Shown here piece after piece: positions 34,236-44,204 of a stretch of 64,000 nucleotides of DNA. The translations under genes and the position numbers were made by a program. The number at the start of each line of letters is the position of its first letter. Positions within the stretch are counted from its first letter, which is position 1. Under the pieces are notes generated by a model, which made no database searches, had not been told where the DNA came from, and was given only the letters and a program-made list of their open reading frames with translations. The stretch is from Plantago ovata (taxonomy: Eukaryota; Streptophyta; Magnoliopsida; Lamiales; Plantaginaceae): the NCBI GenBank assembly GCA_028274465.1, contig CM051456.1, positions 83,190,753 through 83,254,752 on the forward strand, written 5' to 3'.

Positions 34236-34335
34236 NNNNNNNNNNNNNNNNNNNNNNNNNNNNNNNNNNNNNNNNNNNNNNNNNNNNNNNNNNNNNNNNN
34301 NNNNNNNNNNNNNNNNNNNNNNNNNNNNNNNNNNN
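34236..34335. other. Assembly gap (100 N)
   Basis: Exactly 100 N, a customary placeholder for a gap of unknown size. The flanks are E4 RT on the left and the outer 116 bp of the E4 5' LTR on the right. The true missing sequence is therefore several kilobases. Confidence 0.97.
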
Positions 34336-34451
34336 CTCTTTTACAATGTCCTTAAAATTCTAAATTCCTATGGACCTTAAGAGTACTAGTTACTGGACTG
34401 TTCTTAATTTAGCATGGTTAATTGCTCATCAAAATTACAAGTTTCCTAACA
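34336..34451 (-). repeat. Outer tip of the E4 5' LTR
   Basis: Its complement is the first 116 bp of the Sirevirus LTR, ending CCTAACA in plus and followed by the AAAGC target duplication. It matches 26678-26793 closely. Confidence 0.9.
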
Positions 34452-34456
34452 AAAGC

Positions 34457-36209
34457 AACAGAAGAGACAGTTGCTGAAATAGCAACTACTCCAGTCCGAG
34501 AAATTGTTGAAGCTGCAATTGCTGAAGAACTAGTTGCTCTCTCGCTAGCTACTAGGGAAATCTTCGACGTGGTTTGTGTCCGAGCTCTTTTCGAGTCCCG
34601 GGACCGGAAGAGAAAGATGGCAAGGAATGGGATTTGAACCCACCTCTGTCCTAGAGGTTGCTGAAACACAACAAGAGACATTGTTCGACGACGCATCTCA
34701 TGATGCTGAGAATATTAGACCTAGTTCACTGATAACTTCTATTGACAAAGTCCAACTGGTACTGACTGACCTAAGCCAGAAAATGGACATGGAGATTGAT
34801 GACAACTCCAATAAGTCAGTAGACCTGTTCATGACAAGTAGTGAACTTAAACGTCTAGATGTTTCTGCTCAACTTGTCAATTCAGAGACAAGGGAGATTG
34901 CTGAATCTACACAACCTTCTCAATTAGAGCAAGAGAAGAAGTCTGCTGAAGAACAAGTCCTAGATAATGAAGATGTTATCAATGCTGAAAGGACTGAGTC
35001 ACCACCTGCCCTTCTTCAGCAGGTAGTTAACTCAGATATAAGCAAAACTTCACTATATGAAACTTTATCCTTAGCTATTATAATCAGTTCTTTACAGACT
35101 TCTCAAGATACAAGTCAGAAGATTTCTGAAACATCTGCACCAGACTCCACAACTCCTATTCAGCATGTAGATGAAAATTTTGGTAAATTTACTGAGTTTG
35201 AAAACTTAGTACTTGTATCTAACAATGAGTTATTTCAGGATGAACAATTCAAGGATGCTGCTACAGCTCCTGAAGCAATGGAAATAGTACCCGCACAACT
35301 CAGTGTGCAACATGAGCTTGTTGAAAGTAAGCAGGTAATTCATGTTACAGTTTAGACTCTAAAACTATTTTCCAAAACATTCCTGGAATTAACTCTACTC
35401 TTATTCAGGCTGAAAAGGAGAATGATGAAGTGGTTCACATCACGGAAGCTCTTGAAGTTAGTTCTGAAGAACTATACTCAAACTTCAAAAGAAACACTCT
35501 GACCAGAGTTGCTAAGTCTGTCAGCAACTGACAAAGATACAGAAGGATGGACTTTTCAGATCTTTTCTTCCATCTATCCAATTAGAAGAAGAGAAACTCT
35601 CTACTCAAACTCGAGACGTTTGTACACTCTATACTTCCTGAAGAACTCTCTTATTCTCAGCAAATGAGTTCAAATCTGATTGCTACAATCAGAGAGAATA
35701 CGAAAGCTAAGTTCAAGAGTGCCTCTCCAGCTGAACAAGCTGTGATGCTCAAGGGTTCCTTTGTACCCGTGGTGGCTGATCCCCACAAAATCAATGAGGA
35801 AGAGGAAGTTACAAGTGCTGCAAAGTACAAACATCTAGAGTTGGCTTACTATAGTTATCCTATAACCAAAAAGTCCAAAAAGAAGTATGGCTTGATTCCT
35901 TATGTGTACTTTTATCTCACTGCTAAGGATCAAGAAGAAGACCTTCTCTGGTTAAGGAAGATTCATGCCAACAAGGGTATTTCAGACACTCAACTTCTAC
36001 ATGCTAGCAATTGGGGCATGCACTTGTGGGTAATTCACTACAAAGAGATGAATGGTGAAAAAAATCATTATACTGCCTGCAAGAATGCAAGAATTATTCA
36101 ACTTGAAGTCCGTAAGCTACTTGAAGATTACGAGAAGGACTGTAAAGGAGTCACTGCTCTTGCTGAGAAGATTGTAAAGGAGATTCTTAGAAAATCTTTT
36201 GCTGAATAA
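34457..36209 (+). pseudogene. E2 third ORF, C-terminal part
   Basis: Continues the frame from 25147 after E4. It holds the three Q-Q-V mini-intron segments (35025-35099, 35168-35239, 35337-35410), the third with a 1-nt loss creating a stop. A TGA replaces TGG near 35529. About 2 kb is deleted at about 35845 relative to E3 (53795 joined to 55797), removing the acidic and coiled-coil parts. The C-domain with WGMHLW (near 36018) survives to TAA 36207-36209. A foreign ~115-bp segment is at 34536-34651. Confidence 0.78.
34536..34651. other. Foreign insert with tRNA T-arm-like sequence
   Basis: E3 and E4 have about 23 nt at this point of the third ORF. E2 has about 115 nt of unrelated, more GC-rich DNA instead. 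It contains TGGGATTTGAACCCA (34628-34642), which in complement is a tRNA T-stem/loop with GTTCAAATCC. I found no complete cloverleaf. An organellar origin is possible but unproven. Confidence 0.5.
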
Positions 36210-36470
36210 ACTAGTCCCTTGGAAAATCTTTGTTTTGTTTGCTGATTACTTTAGTTATCTATGAGCGTTCTTGTAAACTTAATGAAAGATAACTATTAGC
36301 AATGAACTTTTTGACTCTTATTGGTTTTTTATTATGCAAACTATTTATGCTTACTGTTTTATTATTCAAGTATTCTTGCATTAATCAACTGATTTATTCA
36401 GCATCAGGAACCTCTAAAAGGATAAAAATTAATTTAGCCATGGATTGCTAACATCAAAAAGGGGAAAATT
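36210..36470 (+). other. 3' UTR and polypurine tract of E2
   Basis: Noncoding 261 bp homologous to 1328-1589, ending in the purine run AAAAAGGGGAAAATT before the LTR start TGTTAG at 36471. Confidence 0.8.
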
Positions 36471-36618
36471 TGTTAGAAAACTTGTAATTTTGATAAGCAA
36501 TTAACCATGCTAAATTAAGAAAAATCCAGTAACTAATATTCTTAAGGTCCATAGGAATTTAGAATTTTAAGGACATTGTAAAAGAGGAACGTTTGCGGAA
36601 AGACTTAGTGTAGGTACT
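36471..36618 (+). repeat. E2 3' LTR, first part
   Basis: First 148 bp of the E2 3' LTR up to and including the GGTAC target of element F. It resumes at 40694 and ends CCAACA at 42064. Together about 1.52 kb, short subtype without U3 tandem units. Confidence 0.88.
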
Positions 36619-37894
36619 GATGAACGAGATTGTCAAACTCGAACAATCAAATAAATTTGTTTGAAAGCCAAAGGGCAACTCACAGCTACACAAAACACGT
36701 AGTGCAGAGGTAAGATGACCTCGAGTGTCGATCTCTTGGGACGAAACTAGCTTTAACTAAATAACTATATAATTTCAGAAAACAAATTTAGATTAACTCG
36801 ACTTAACAATATATGGAGAAAGCTGGTGATAGTATGCTCGTTCTAAGCATCAAGTTCTAATTATGCATGAAAGTGCAACTCGTACTGCCTTAAAAGTAAT
36901 TCGATTTACAAACACCAAAGACAGATTTGTAGACGTGTATTTTGAAAGCTTCCTATCTATACTAATACTTGGCTAAGGTTGTCAGTCTTAGTTCAAGCAG
37001 TACTTGCAAATTATATATAATTGAATCGATGATCTTGAATTGTCCTAGTGTTTCTAACACTTTCCTACGAAGATATATGGCTTAGACGGATCAAAGAATC
37101 GAATTAAGATAATTAAACAAGTAAAAGACTCAGAAACTCAATCATGCATAATACGAACCGTAGCTACGAATTCACATACTATCACCAACTAGATGCTTAG
37201 CTAATCATATCAATAACACAATCAACAATCATAATTGAAGCAATAATGAATGAAAACATGGTGAATTGAAAGATAAATAGCAGAATTGTGAGATACAAGG
37301 TTACCACCAAAGGTTGTCAATCTCCGGTGAATGGCTAAAACTCACAAAGATCTAGCAAGGTGAGATAAAACGGTGTCCAAATCTCTCCTCTACCTCCAAA
37401 TTCGCTAAGTTACAAATGTTCTAAAGAAAATATACCCAGAACAAGCTCTAGGGTTTAAGTCTGTAAAATAATGATGAAAGATATGAAAATTCGCAGATTT
37501 TGGAAATATATATAGTTGCTGTCGGAAGGCACCCGGCGGTGCGCCCCGTACGCGGCGGTGCGCCCCGCATGGGCAGAAAGCTGCCCGCGCCAAATTCTTC
37601 CTCCGGATCTTCGATTTCTGCCCCTTGCACAGTTTTGAGCTCCGAAACTTGGACTTTTGGCCTTGAAACTCGTCTCGGTACTCCTTGACACACCACGGGT
37701 TATCTTGTTGCACCACAACATCATTGTTTCGCCATGAATAACATCCAAAAACGCGATTTCCACCTAAAACCTGAAAAGAACAAAAGAAATGGAAACGTGA
37801 CACTATTCTAACAAAATACACTAAAATGCATGCAAGAGGATAGCTCCATTGGTGAAAAAAGACTCGAATGATAGTGTAAAAAACACTGTCATCA
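36619..37894 (-). repeat. Left LTR of F (its 3' LTR)
   Basis: TGATGAACG to GTCATCA in plus orientation. It contains a GC-rich island near 37520-37600 with the repeated word GGCGGTGCGCCC, which stands out from the AT-rich surroundings. A similar island is in the other LTR (40327-40385). Confidence 0.88.
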
Positions 37895-39411
37895 AACTCC
37901 CCAAACCGAACCTTTGCTTGTCCTCAAGCAACTAGCTAGACTCTATGCAACCTACATGCAACACAAAGAGGAGTCTCATGCCAAACAAGAAGAAATAATC
38001 GATTGTATGTACCAAATGCTTATGAACAAATACCATACAAATCATAACATGGAAGTAGGTTGAAGAATGTCTCGATTGAACCTATACACATTCACATATG
38101 CACTTTATTAAACAAGAGAGTCTCTCGTAACATTCTCTACCTGGACCTGGTCAATGACGACGTAATGATGCATGTCAAAATACAAATGGTTGCCCCGTGC
38201 CTATGAAACCGAGGGCTTACTACTGTTCACCAAGTGAGACTTTCCCTCATGAGAGGTCGAACCAATAAGGGCTCTCATCAAACGAAGGAGGGTTCCCTAG
38301 AAGACAACGCTCCCCTATTCTATACGACTCTTAAAGAAAAACTCTTCACCACTTCCTGAATGGCAGGACGAGGGTGGTCTAGAACAAGCCTTGGACTAGG
38401 CGACATGAGAACACAAGGAAGAATTTACAACTCGATTACGAACTATCACAAAAGCTGAAAAAATAATGCAACACTTTGCTAAAACTGCTTTTGGCTTGCT
38501 TGGACCCATCTTTTGCTTTTTTGGGTCTTATTCTTTTTTCCTTTCTTTTCTTTTTTTTCTTTTTTTCATTTTTTTTTCTTTGTGCATAGCCAGCAGTAGC
38601 ACAATGAAAGTACAATGAAATTAAATAACAATGACACTACAAAGACCTCCCCAAACCTATTCAAAAGAATAGGTTGGAGCACAAACTCAAAAAATAAAAA
38701 TAAACTCAACAAGACGAAAAACAAGTCATAATGATAGTAACTCCCTCCCCAAACCTATTCGTTAGAATAGGTTTCAAACAAAGGATCACACACCTCACTC
38801 TACCTCCTTCCTAGGCATTTAGCAATCTCAATAAACAAGATGTAGACTTGTTGCCTCTTACGTACATAATTACACGGGAATACAACCAAAGACTCTAACA
38901 TGCAACATTTTATAAGGCCTTCGCGAACTGCAGTAGAAAAAACACCACATAGTGATGTCGAGACTACCAAGTTTAACTAGTGCACATACAAATATGACAA
39001 GCCAAGCGAGACAAACCTCAAACTATTCCATAGAGATGCAATGCATGGGCAATGGTCATAAACACTTAGTCTATATAATAAAAAATTTCAAAAAATTTGG
39101 CAATAAACTCCACACAACATCATGCAAAAGCTAGACTAAGGATGAATGCATACGAACAAACTAAATCCTAAGAATGCGGTAAACGTGCAAACAAAGGTTT
39201 TCACGAGTGATCATAAGAAGACTAAGTTATAGAAATACACAACGATAACACCCCTCAAAACCTGAACTTCGTCATTCGTCCCGAACGTCGAAAGTGGATA
39301 TGAGGTAAGAGCTAGACGTATACATGTAACCTGTATTACTCAAGGAAACACGTGAGAAACCAAAACGGGTGATAAAAAGGGTAAAAGGGTCGATACGGTT
39401 GCATTCGGGGG
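37895..39411 (-). other. Interior of F: conserved noncoding region
   Basis: No credible gene. The complement of the polypurine tract (ACTCCCCAAACC) is at 37896-37907. Antisense AACCTATTC hairpins are at 38654-38675 and 38752-38773. A pyrimidine tract (38530-38582) is the complement of the A/G tract in A and D. Confidence 0.8.
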
Positions 39412-40688
39412 TGATTTGCGGTATTGTCAGACTCGAACAATCAAATAAATTTGTTTGAATGCCAAAGGGCAACTCACAACTACACAAAACACGTAGTGCA
39501 GAGGTAAGATGACCTCGAGTGTCGATCTCTAGGGACTAAACTAGCTTTAACTAAATAACTATATATAATTTCAGAAAACAAATTTATATTCACTCGACTT
39601 AACAATATATGGAGAAAGCTAGTGATAGTATGCTCGTTCTAAGCATCAAGTTCCAATTATGTATGAAAGTGCAACTCGTACTGCCTTAAAAGTAATTCGA
39701 TTTACAAACACCAAAGACAGATTTGTAGACGTGTATTTTGAAAGCTTCCTATCTATACTAATACTTGGTTAAGGTTGTCAGTCTTAGTTCAAGTAGTACT
39801 CGCAAATTATATATAATTGAATCGATGATCTTGAATTGTCCTAGTGTTTCTAACACTTTCCTACGAAGATATATGGCTTACTCGAATCAAAGTCGAATTA
39901 AGATAATTAAACAAGTAAAAGACTCAGAAACTCAATCATGCATAATACGAACCCTAGCTACGAATTCACATACTATCACCAACTAGATGCTTAGCTACTC
40001 ATATCAATAACACAATCAACAATCATAATTGAAGCAATAATGAATGAAAACACGGTGAATTGAAAGATAAATAGAAGAATTGTGAGATACAAGGTTACCA
40101 CCAAAGGTTGTCAATCTCCGGTGAATGGCTAAAACTCACAAAGATCTAGCAAGGTGAGATAGAACGGTGTCCAAATCTCTCCTCTAGCTCCAAATTCGCT
40201 AAGTTACAAAGGTTCTAAGAGAAAATATACCCAGAACAAGCTCTAGGGTTTAAGTCTATAAAATAATGATGAAAGATATGAAAATTCGCAGATTTTGGAA
40301 ATATATATAGTTGTTGTCGGAAGGCACCCGGCGGTGCGCCCGCCACGCGGCGGTGCGCCCCGCATGGGCAGAAAGCTGCCTGCGCCAAATTCTTCCTCTA
40401 GATCTTTGATTTCGGCCCCTTGCACGGTTTTGAGCACTGAAACTTGGACTTTTGGCCTTGAAACTCGTCTCGGTACTCCTTCACACACCACGGGTGATCT
40501 CGTTGCACCAAAACATCATTGTTTCGCCATGAATTACATCCAAAACGCGATTTCCACCTAAAATCTAAAAAGAACAAAAGAAATGGAAACGTGACACTAT
40601 TCTAACAAAATACATTAAAATGCATACAAGAGGATAGCTAAATTGGTGAAAAAAGACTCGAATGATAGTGTAAAAAACACTGTCATGA
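39412..40688 (-). repeat. Right LTR of F (its 5' LTR)
   Basis: About 1277 bp, nearly collinear with 36619-37894. The left boundary has diverged (TGATTTGCGG instead of TGATGAACG) and the outermost bases read GTCATGA instead of GTCATCA, one substitution. Confidence 0.85.
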
Positions 40689-40693
40689 GGTAC

Positions 40694-42064
40694 TAGTTAG
40701 GTGCTTTAGTTCGCTGATGATGTACTTTGTTTTTACAAATGAACTATTGCAGCACTAGAACTGCTCAGAAACTTGAAGATTCGAAGACTGAAGACTTAGA
40801 AGAATTCTGAGAAAGGTATCTACAATGGCACATGTTGGTCAGAAAGTGAGATTTTCAGCAACAGCTCGCATAAGTGAAAATCTATATGACAGAGTAGTTG
40901 TGCTTGCTGAAACTGAGACTGACCACTTGCTGAAAACATATGTGACCTCCTTGCTGAAGAGTACTTGCATTTTGGCTCCAACGTTCACGTTTGAAATTGA
41001 TTCAAATGAACATTAAATGCAAAGTAGGCACGCGAAGAACATGAAGACTAGAAGACAAATGAAGGACGCTGCTGAAAGTACAAAAGCAAGATAGTGACAT
41101 CTTAAGGTGCAAAGCCTTAGAATTTGAAATTCAAACGGCTCCCTTGTGACACTATAAATAGAGGTCATCCGGCAAAGAGAAGAAGTGTGTCAACAACGTG
41201 ATCAAACTCTCACTTGTGCTATAAACACTCAAAACCTTCTATACTCTTGACTGCCTATTGATCCGTTCCAAGGCTTAAGCTTGAAACAAAAGCTACTTGT
41301 GAAGAAGTAGAACATTCACGGCTAAGAAATTAGTTAAGTGTTCTTTCTTTCGAACAAGAACAAGTATTGACACCAGAAACCACTTAACTTGCTTACTGAA
41401 AAGTATTACAAGTTGTGTTTCTTTAGATAACTTGTTATAGCTGAAAAGTTATATTCAAGTGATCTTATCCCAAACCTCTCTAACTGATAAACACCCTTTT
41501 TCAGGCGTGAAATTCAAGGGGAATTGATCAAGCATTGTGTTGCTGATTATAAGTCCCAAGTTTGGTGGAGAACAAGGTTACAGTTCTCTAGTTAGGTTGG
41601 AAACGAAGCAAGTGTGCTTTGGTTTCTGAAGAATCATTAGTGATAGGATTTGTAAGGAACCTCACATCTTATCTTAGTGGATTAAGTCCTAGGAAGGACA
41701 AAGTGGATTATTGAAAGATTACGCCACTCTCAGATACCACTATAAAAGTATTTGTGTGATTTACTTTACCACATTTAGTTTTCAGCAAGCTACATTTATT
41801 GTACACTGACACTCTGCTCACTTGCTGAAACTAGCACACTCTGAAAAACACTTATTGTATAAAGAATTCTGCACTCTGTTTTTAAAGTACCAGCAAACTC
41901 GTTACTGAAAAGTAACAAGAACTTGCTAAGAAAGTTAAGTACCAGCAAACTCATTACTGAAAAGTAATAAGCAGTTGCTCAGGAAGTTTTAAACGACGAA
42001 AAGTTTGAAAAGACTATTCACCCCTCCCCCTCTAGTCTTTTCTTGTTGTTTAAAGGAACCAACA
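40694..42064 (+). repeat. E2 3' LTR, second part
   Basis: Resumes at TAGTTAGGTGC after element F and ends CCAACA at 42064. The TATA box is at 41153-41160. The terminal sequence carries variants found in the E2 5' LTR remnant at 3315-3457, which identifies both as one element. The expected right target duplication is TTTTC (42065-42069). Confidence 0.88.
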
Positions 42065-42570
42065 TTTTCAAAAAATTTACGACCAATCTTGATAACAGTT
42101 ATTTAACATGGATTACGTGAAAGAGATTATCTTATAGATTAAGCAATTCCAAATCCTCGTCTATTTGTTCAGCAAATTCCAGTTGCTGCTCCTCGATCTC
42201 CTCCTCAGAAAACTCTTTGTCGTAGGCTTCGTAATCCTCTTCAGTAAGCTCCAAGTCTTCAAGCTCTGCTCCAAGCAAATCCCAATCGTCCGTATTCTCC
42301 ATCTTGAATTCCTTAACCTCGGCAACCACAAATTTTTCTCTACCGTAGAGTGCTAGGAGACTCTTTTAAAGAATCAGGATATATATAAGAAGTGTACTGT
42401 ATTTATTTCGTCACTTTCAGAAAGAGACAAAATAGATGATGTATGTTTTTGTTTCTTTATGCTTTGTGTAGAGAGAAGAGGAAATAATATGCATGTGAAT
42501 ATTACGTACAAAATGAATCACTCTTCTCTTGCTATTTAATGCATAAAACAAAACCACCTCATACCAAATG
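42065..42570. other. Older sequence between E2 and E3
   Basis: 506 bp not recognisably part of either flanking element; it continues at 57962 on the other side of E3. It holds a minus-strand acidic reading frame (42132-42329) and, upstream of that frame, a TATATATAA-like stretch at 42380-42388 in minus-strand promoter position. It could be host DNA or the inner part of an old LTR element whose other part is 57962-59083. Confidence 0.5.
42132..42329 (-). CDS. Unknown small acidic protein, 65 codons
   Basis: Reading frame from ATG at 42329 to TAA at 42132-42134; an internal Met at residue 10 (MENTDDWDLL) is an alternative start. Composition is strikingly acidic: about 27 Glu/Asp in the last 55 residues, with Leu and Tyr spaced so a helix could form. 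I do not recognise a family. An AT-rich TATA-like run lies about 50-60 nt upstream. This is the only open frame here that is neither a retroelement domain nor a shadow of one. It could be a small host gene, a fragment, or chance. Confidence 0.35.
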   Translation of the reverse strand: MVAEVKEFKMENTDDWDLLGAELEDLELTEEDYEAYDKEFSEEEIEEQQLEFAEQIDEDLELLNL

Positions 42571-44092
42571 TGTTAGGGACCTTGTAAATTTAGATGAGCA
42601 ATTAACCATGCTAAATTAAGGAAAGTCCAATAACTAGTACTCTTAAGGTCCATAGGAATTTAGAATTTTAAGGACATTGTAAAAGAGGAACGTTTGCTGA
42701 AGACTTAGTGTAGGTACAAGTTAGGTGCTTTAGTTTGCTGATGATGTACTTTGTTTTTACAAATGAACTATTGAAGCACTAGAACCGTTCAGAAACTTGA
42801 AAATTCGAAGACTGAAGACTTAAGAAGATTTCTGAAGATGGTATCTACTAAGGCACATGTTGCTCAGAAAACGGAAATTTCAGCAACAACTTGCATAAGT
42901 GAAAATCTATATGACAGAGTAGGTTGTGTTTGCTGAAATTGAGACTGACTGCTTGCTGAAATACATATGTGACCTCCTTGCTGAAAGTACTTGCATTTTG
43001 GCTCCAACGTTCACATTTGAATTCCATTCAAATGAACATTAAATGAAAAGTAAGCACGCGAAGAACATGAAGACTAGAAGACAAATGAAGGACGCTGCTT
43101 AAAGTACAAAAGCAAGATAGTGACATCTTAAGGAATAAAGGCTTAGAATTTGAAATTCAAACGGTTCCCTTGATTCACTATAAATAGAGGTCATCCGGCA
43201 AAGTGTTGAAGTGTGTAACCAACGTGATCAAACTCTCACTTGTGCTTAAACATTCAATCTTCCATACTCTTTACTGCCTATTGATCCATTCCAAGACTTA
43301 AGCTTGAAACAAAAGCTACTTGTGAAGAAGTAGAACGTTTACGGCTAAGAAATTAGTTAAGTATTCTTTCTTTCGAACAAGAACAAGTCTTGACACCAGA
43401 AACAACTTAACTTGCTTACTGAAAAGTATTACAAGTTGTGTTTCTTTAGATAACTTGTTATAGCTGAATAAGTTATATTCAAGTCATCTCATCCCAAACC
43501 TCTCAAACTGATAAACACCTTTTTTCAGGTGTGAAATTCAGGGGGAATTAATCAAGCATAGTTTTGCTGATTAAGTATCCCAAGTTTGGTGGAGAACAAG
43601 GTTTCGTTCTCTAGTTAGATTGGAAACGAAGCAAGTGTGCTTTGGATTCTGAAGAATCATTATAGATAGGTGTTGTAAAGAACCTCAAGCTTATCTTAGT
43701 TGATTCAGTCCTAGAAAGGACAAAGTGGATTAGTTGAGAGATTACGCCACTCTCAGATACCACTATAAAAGTGTTTGTGTGATTTACTTTACCGCATTTA
43801 GTTTTCAGCAAGCTTAACTGTTTGTACACTGTCACTCTGCTCACTTGCTGAAACTAGCACTCTGTGAAAAGCACTTATTGTATAAAGACTTCCGTACTTT
43901 GTTTTTAAAGTACCAGTAAAACTTGTTACTGAAAAGTAACTAGTACTTGCTGAGAAAGTTAAGTATCAGCAAACTCATTACTGAAAAGTAATAAGACTTG
44001 CTGAGAAAGTTTTTAAACGACGAAAGTTTGAAAAGACTATTCGCCCCCCCCCCCCTCCTCTAGTCTTTTCTTGTTGTTTAACGGGACCAACA
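42571..44092 (+). repeat. 5' LTR of E3
   Basis: 1522 bp, TGTTAGG to CCAACA, short subtype. TATA box 43179-43186. The poly-C run near the end is unusually long here (about 44044-44055, then CTCCTC). Confidence 0.92.
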
Positions 44093-44094
44093 AG

Positions 44095-44106
44095 TGGTAT
44101 CAGAGC
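44095..44106 (+). promoter_or_regulatory. Initiator-Met tRNA primer-binding site of E3
   Basis: TGGTATCAGAGC, two bases after the LTR, complementary to the 3' end of initiator-Met tRNA, the usual copia primer. Confidence 0.88.
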
Positions 44107-44204
44107 TGGAGGTTCTTTAACCTGCAGCACTGAACCTAGATCCCCTTAGGTGCTTTCTGTAAATCACTCTCACTTGATCAGTTTGGTAGTCTTTTGCTGA
44201 CAGG

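Larger units (their letters stand above)
25148..34451 (-). mobile_element. Minus-strand Sirevirus E4, interrupted by an assembly gap
   Basis: Target duplication AAAGC (25143-25147, 34452-34456) proves one insertion event in the E2 third ORF. Going leftward on the minus strand are a 5' LTR tip (34451-34336), the gap, end of RT and RNase H, spacer, third ORF, 3' UTR, polypurine tract and complete 3' LTR. Gag, protease, integrase, most of RT and most of the 5' LTR are not in the assembly. Comparison with E3 predicts about 6.2 kb there. Confidence 0.9.
36619..40688 (-). mobile_element. Coding-free Athila-related LTR element F, minus strand
   Basis: Target duplication GGTAC (36614-36618, 40689-40693) inside the E2 3' LTR. 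Two LTRs of about 1276 bp flank only 1.5 kb of noncoding DNA. The interior, read on the minus strand, matches the Athila A 3' UTR, with two AACCTATTC hairpins, a polypurine stretch and the polypurine tract next to the left LTR. Its LTRs, however, are a different family from A. No gag or pol is present. The primer-binding site next to the right LTR is not recognisable, so it seems to be a deletion derivative or a non-autonomous family. Confidence 0.85.
3315..42064 (+). mobile_element. Old Sirevirus E2, broken by seven nested insertions
   Basis: Pieces in order: LTR remnant 3315-3457, gag to protease 3458-5133, integrase 15370-15882, 16100-16142 and 19723-20432, RNase H 22037-22656, third ORF 23604-25147 and 34457-36209, and 3' LTR 36471-36618 plus 40694-42064. 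Each gap is filled by a separately bounded element, usually with a target duplication. About 9.7 kb of E2 remain of the roughly 15.4 kb expected from E3. Gag spacer, much of RT and the middle of the third ORF are deleted. It is clearly dead. Confidence 0.85.
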
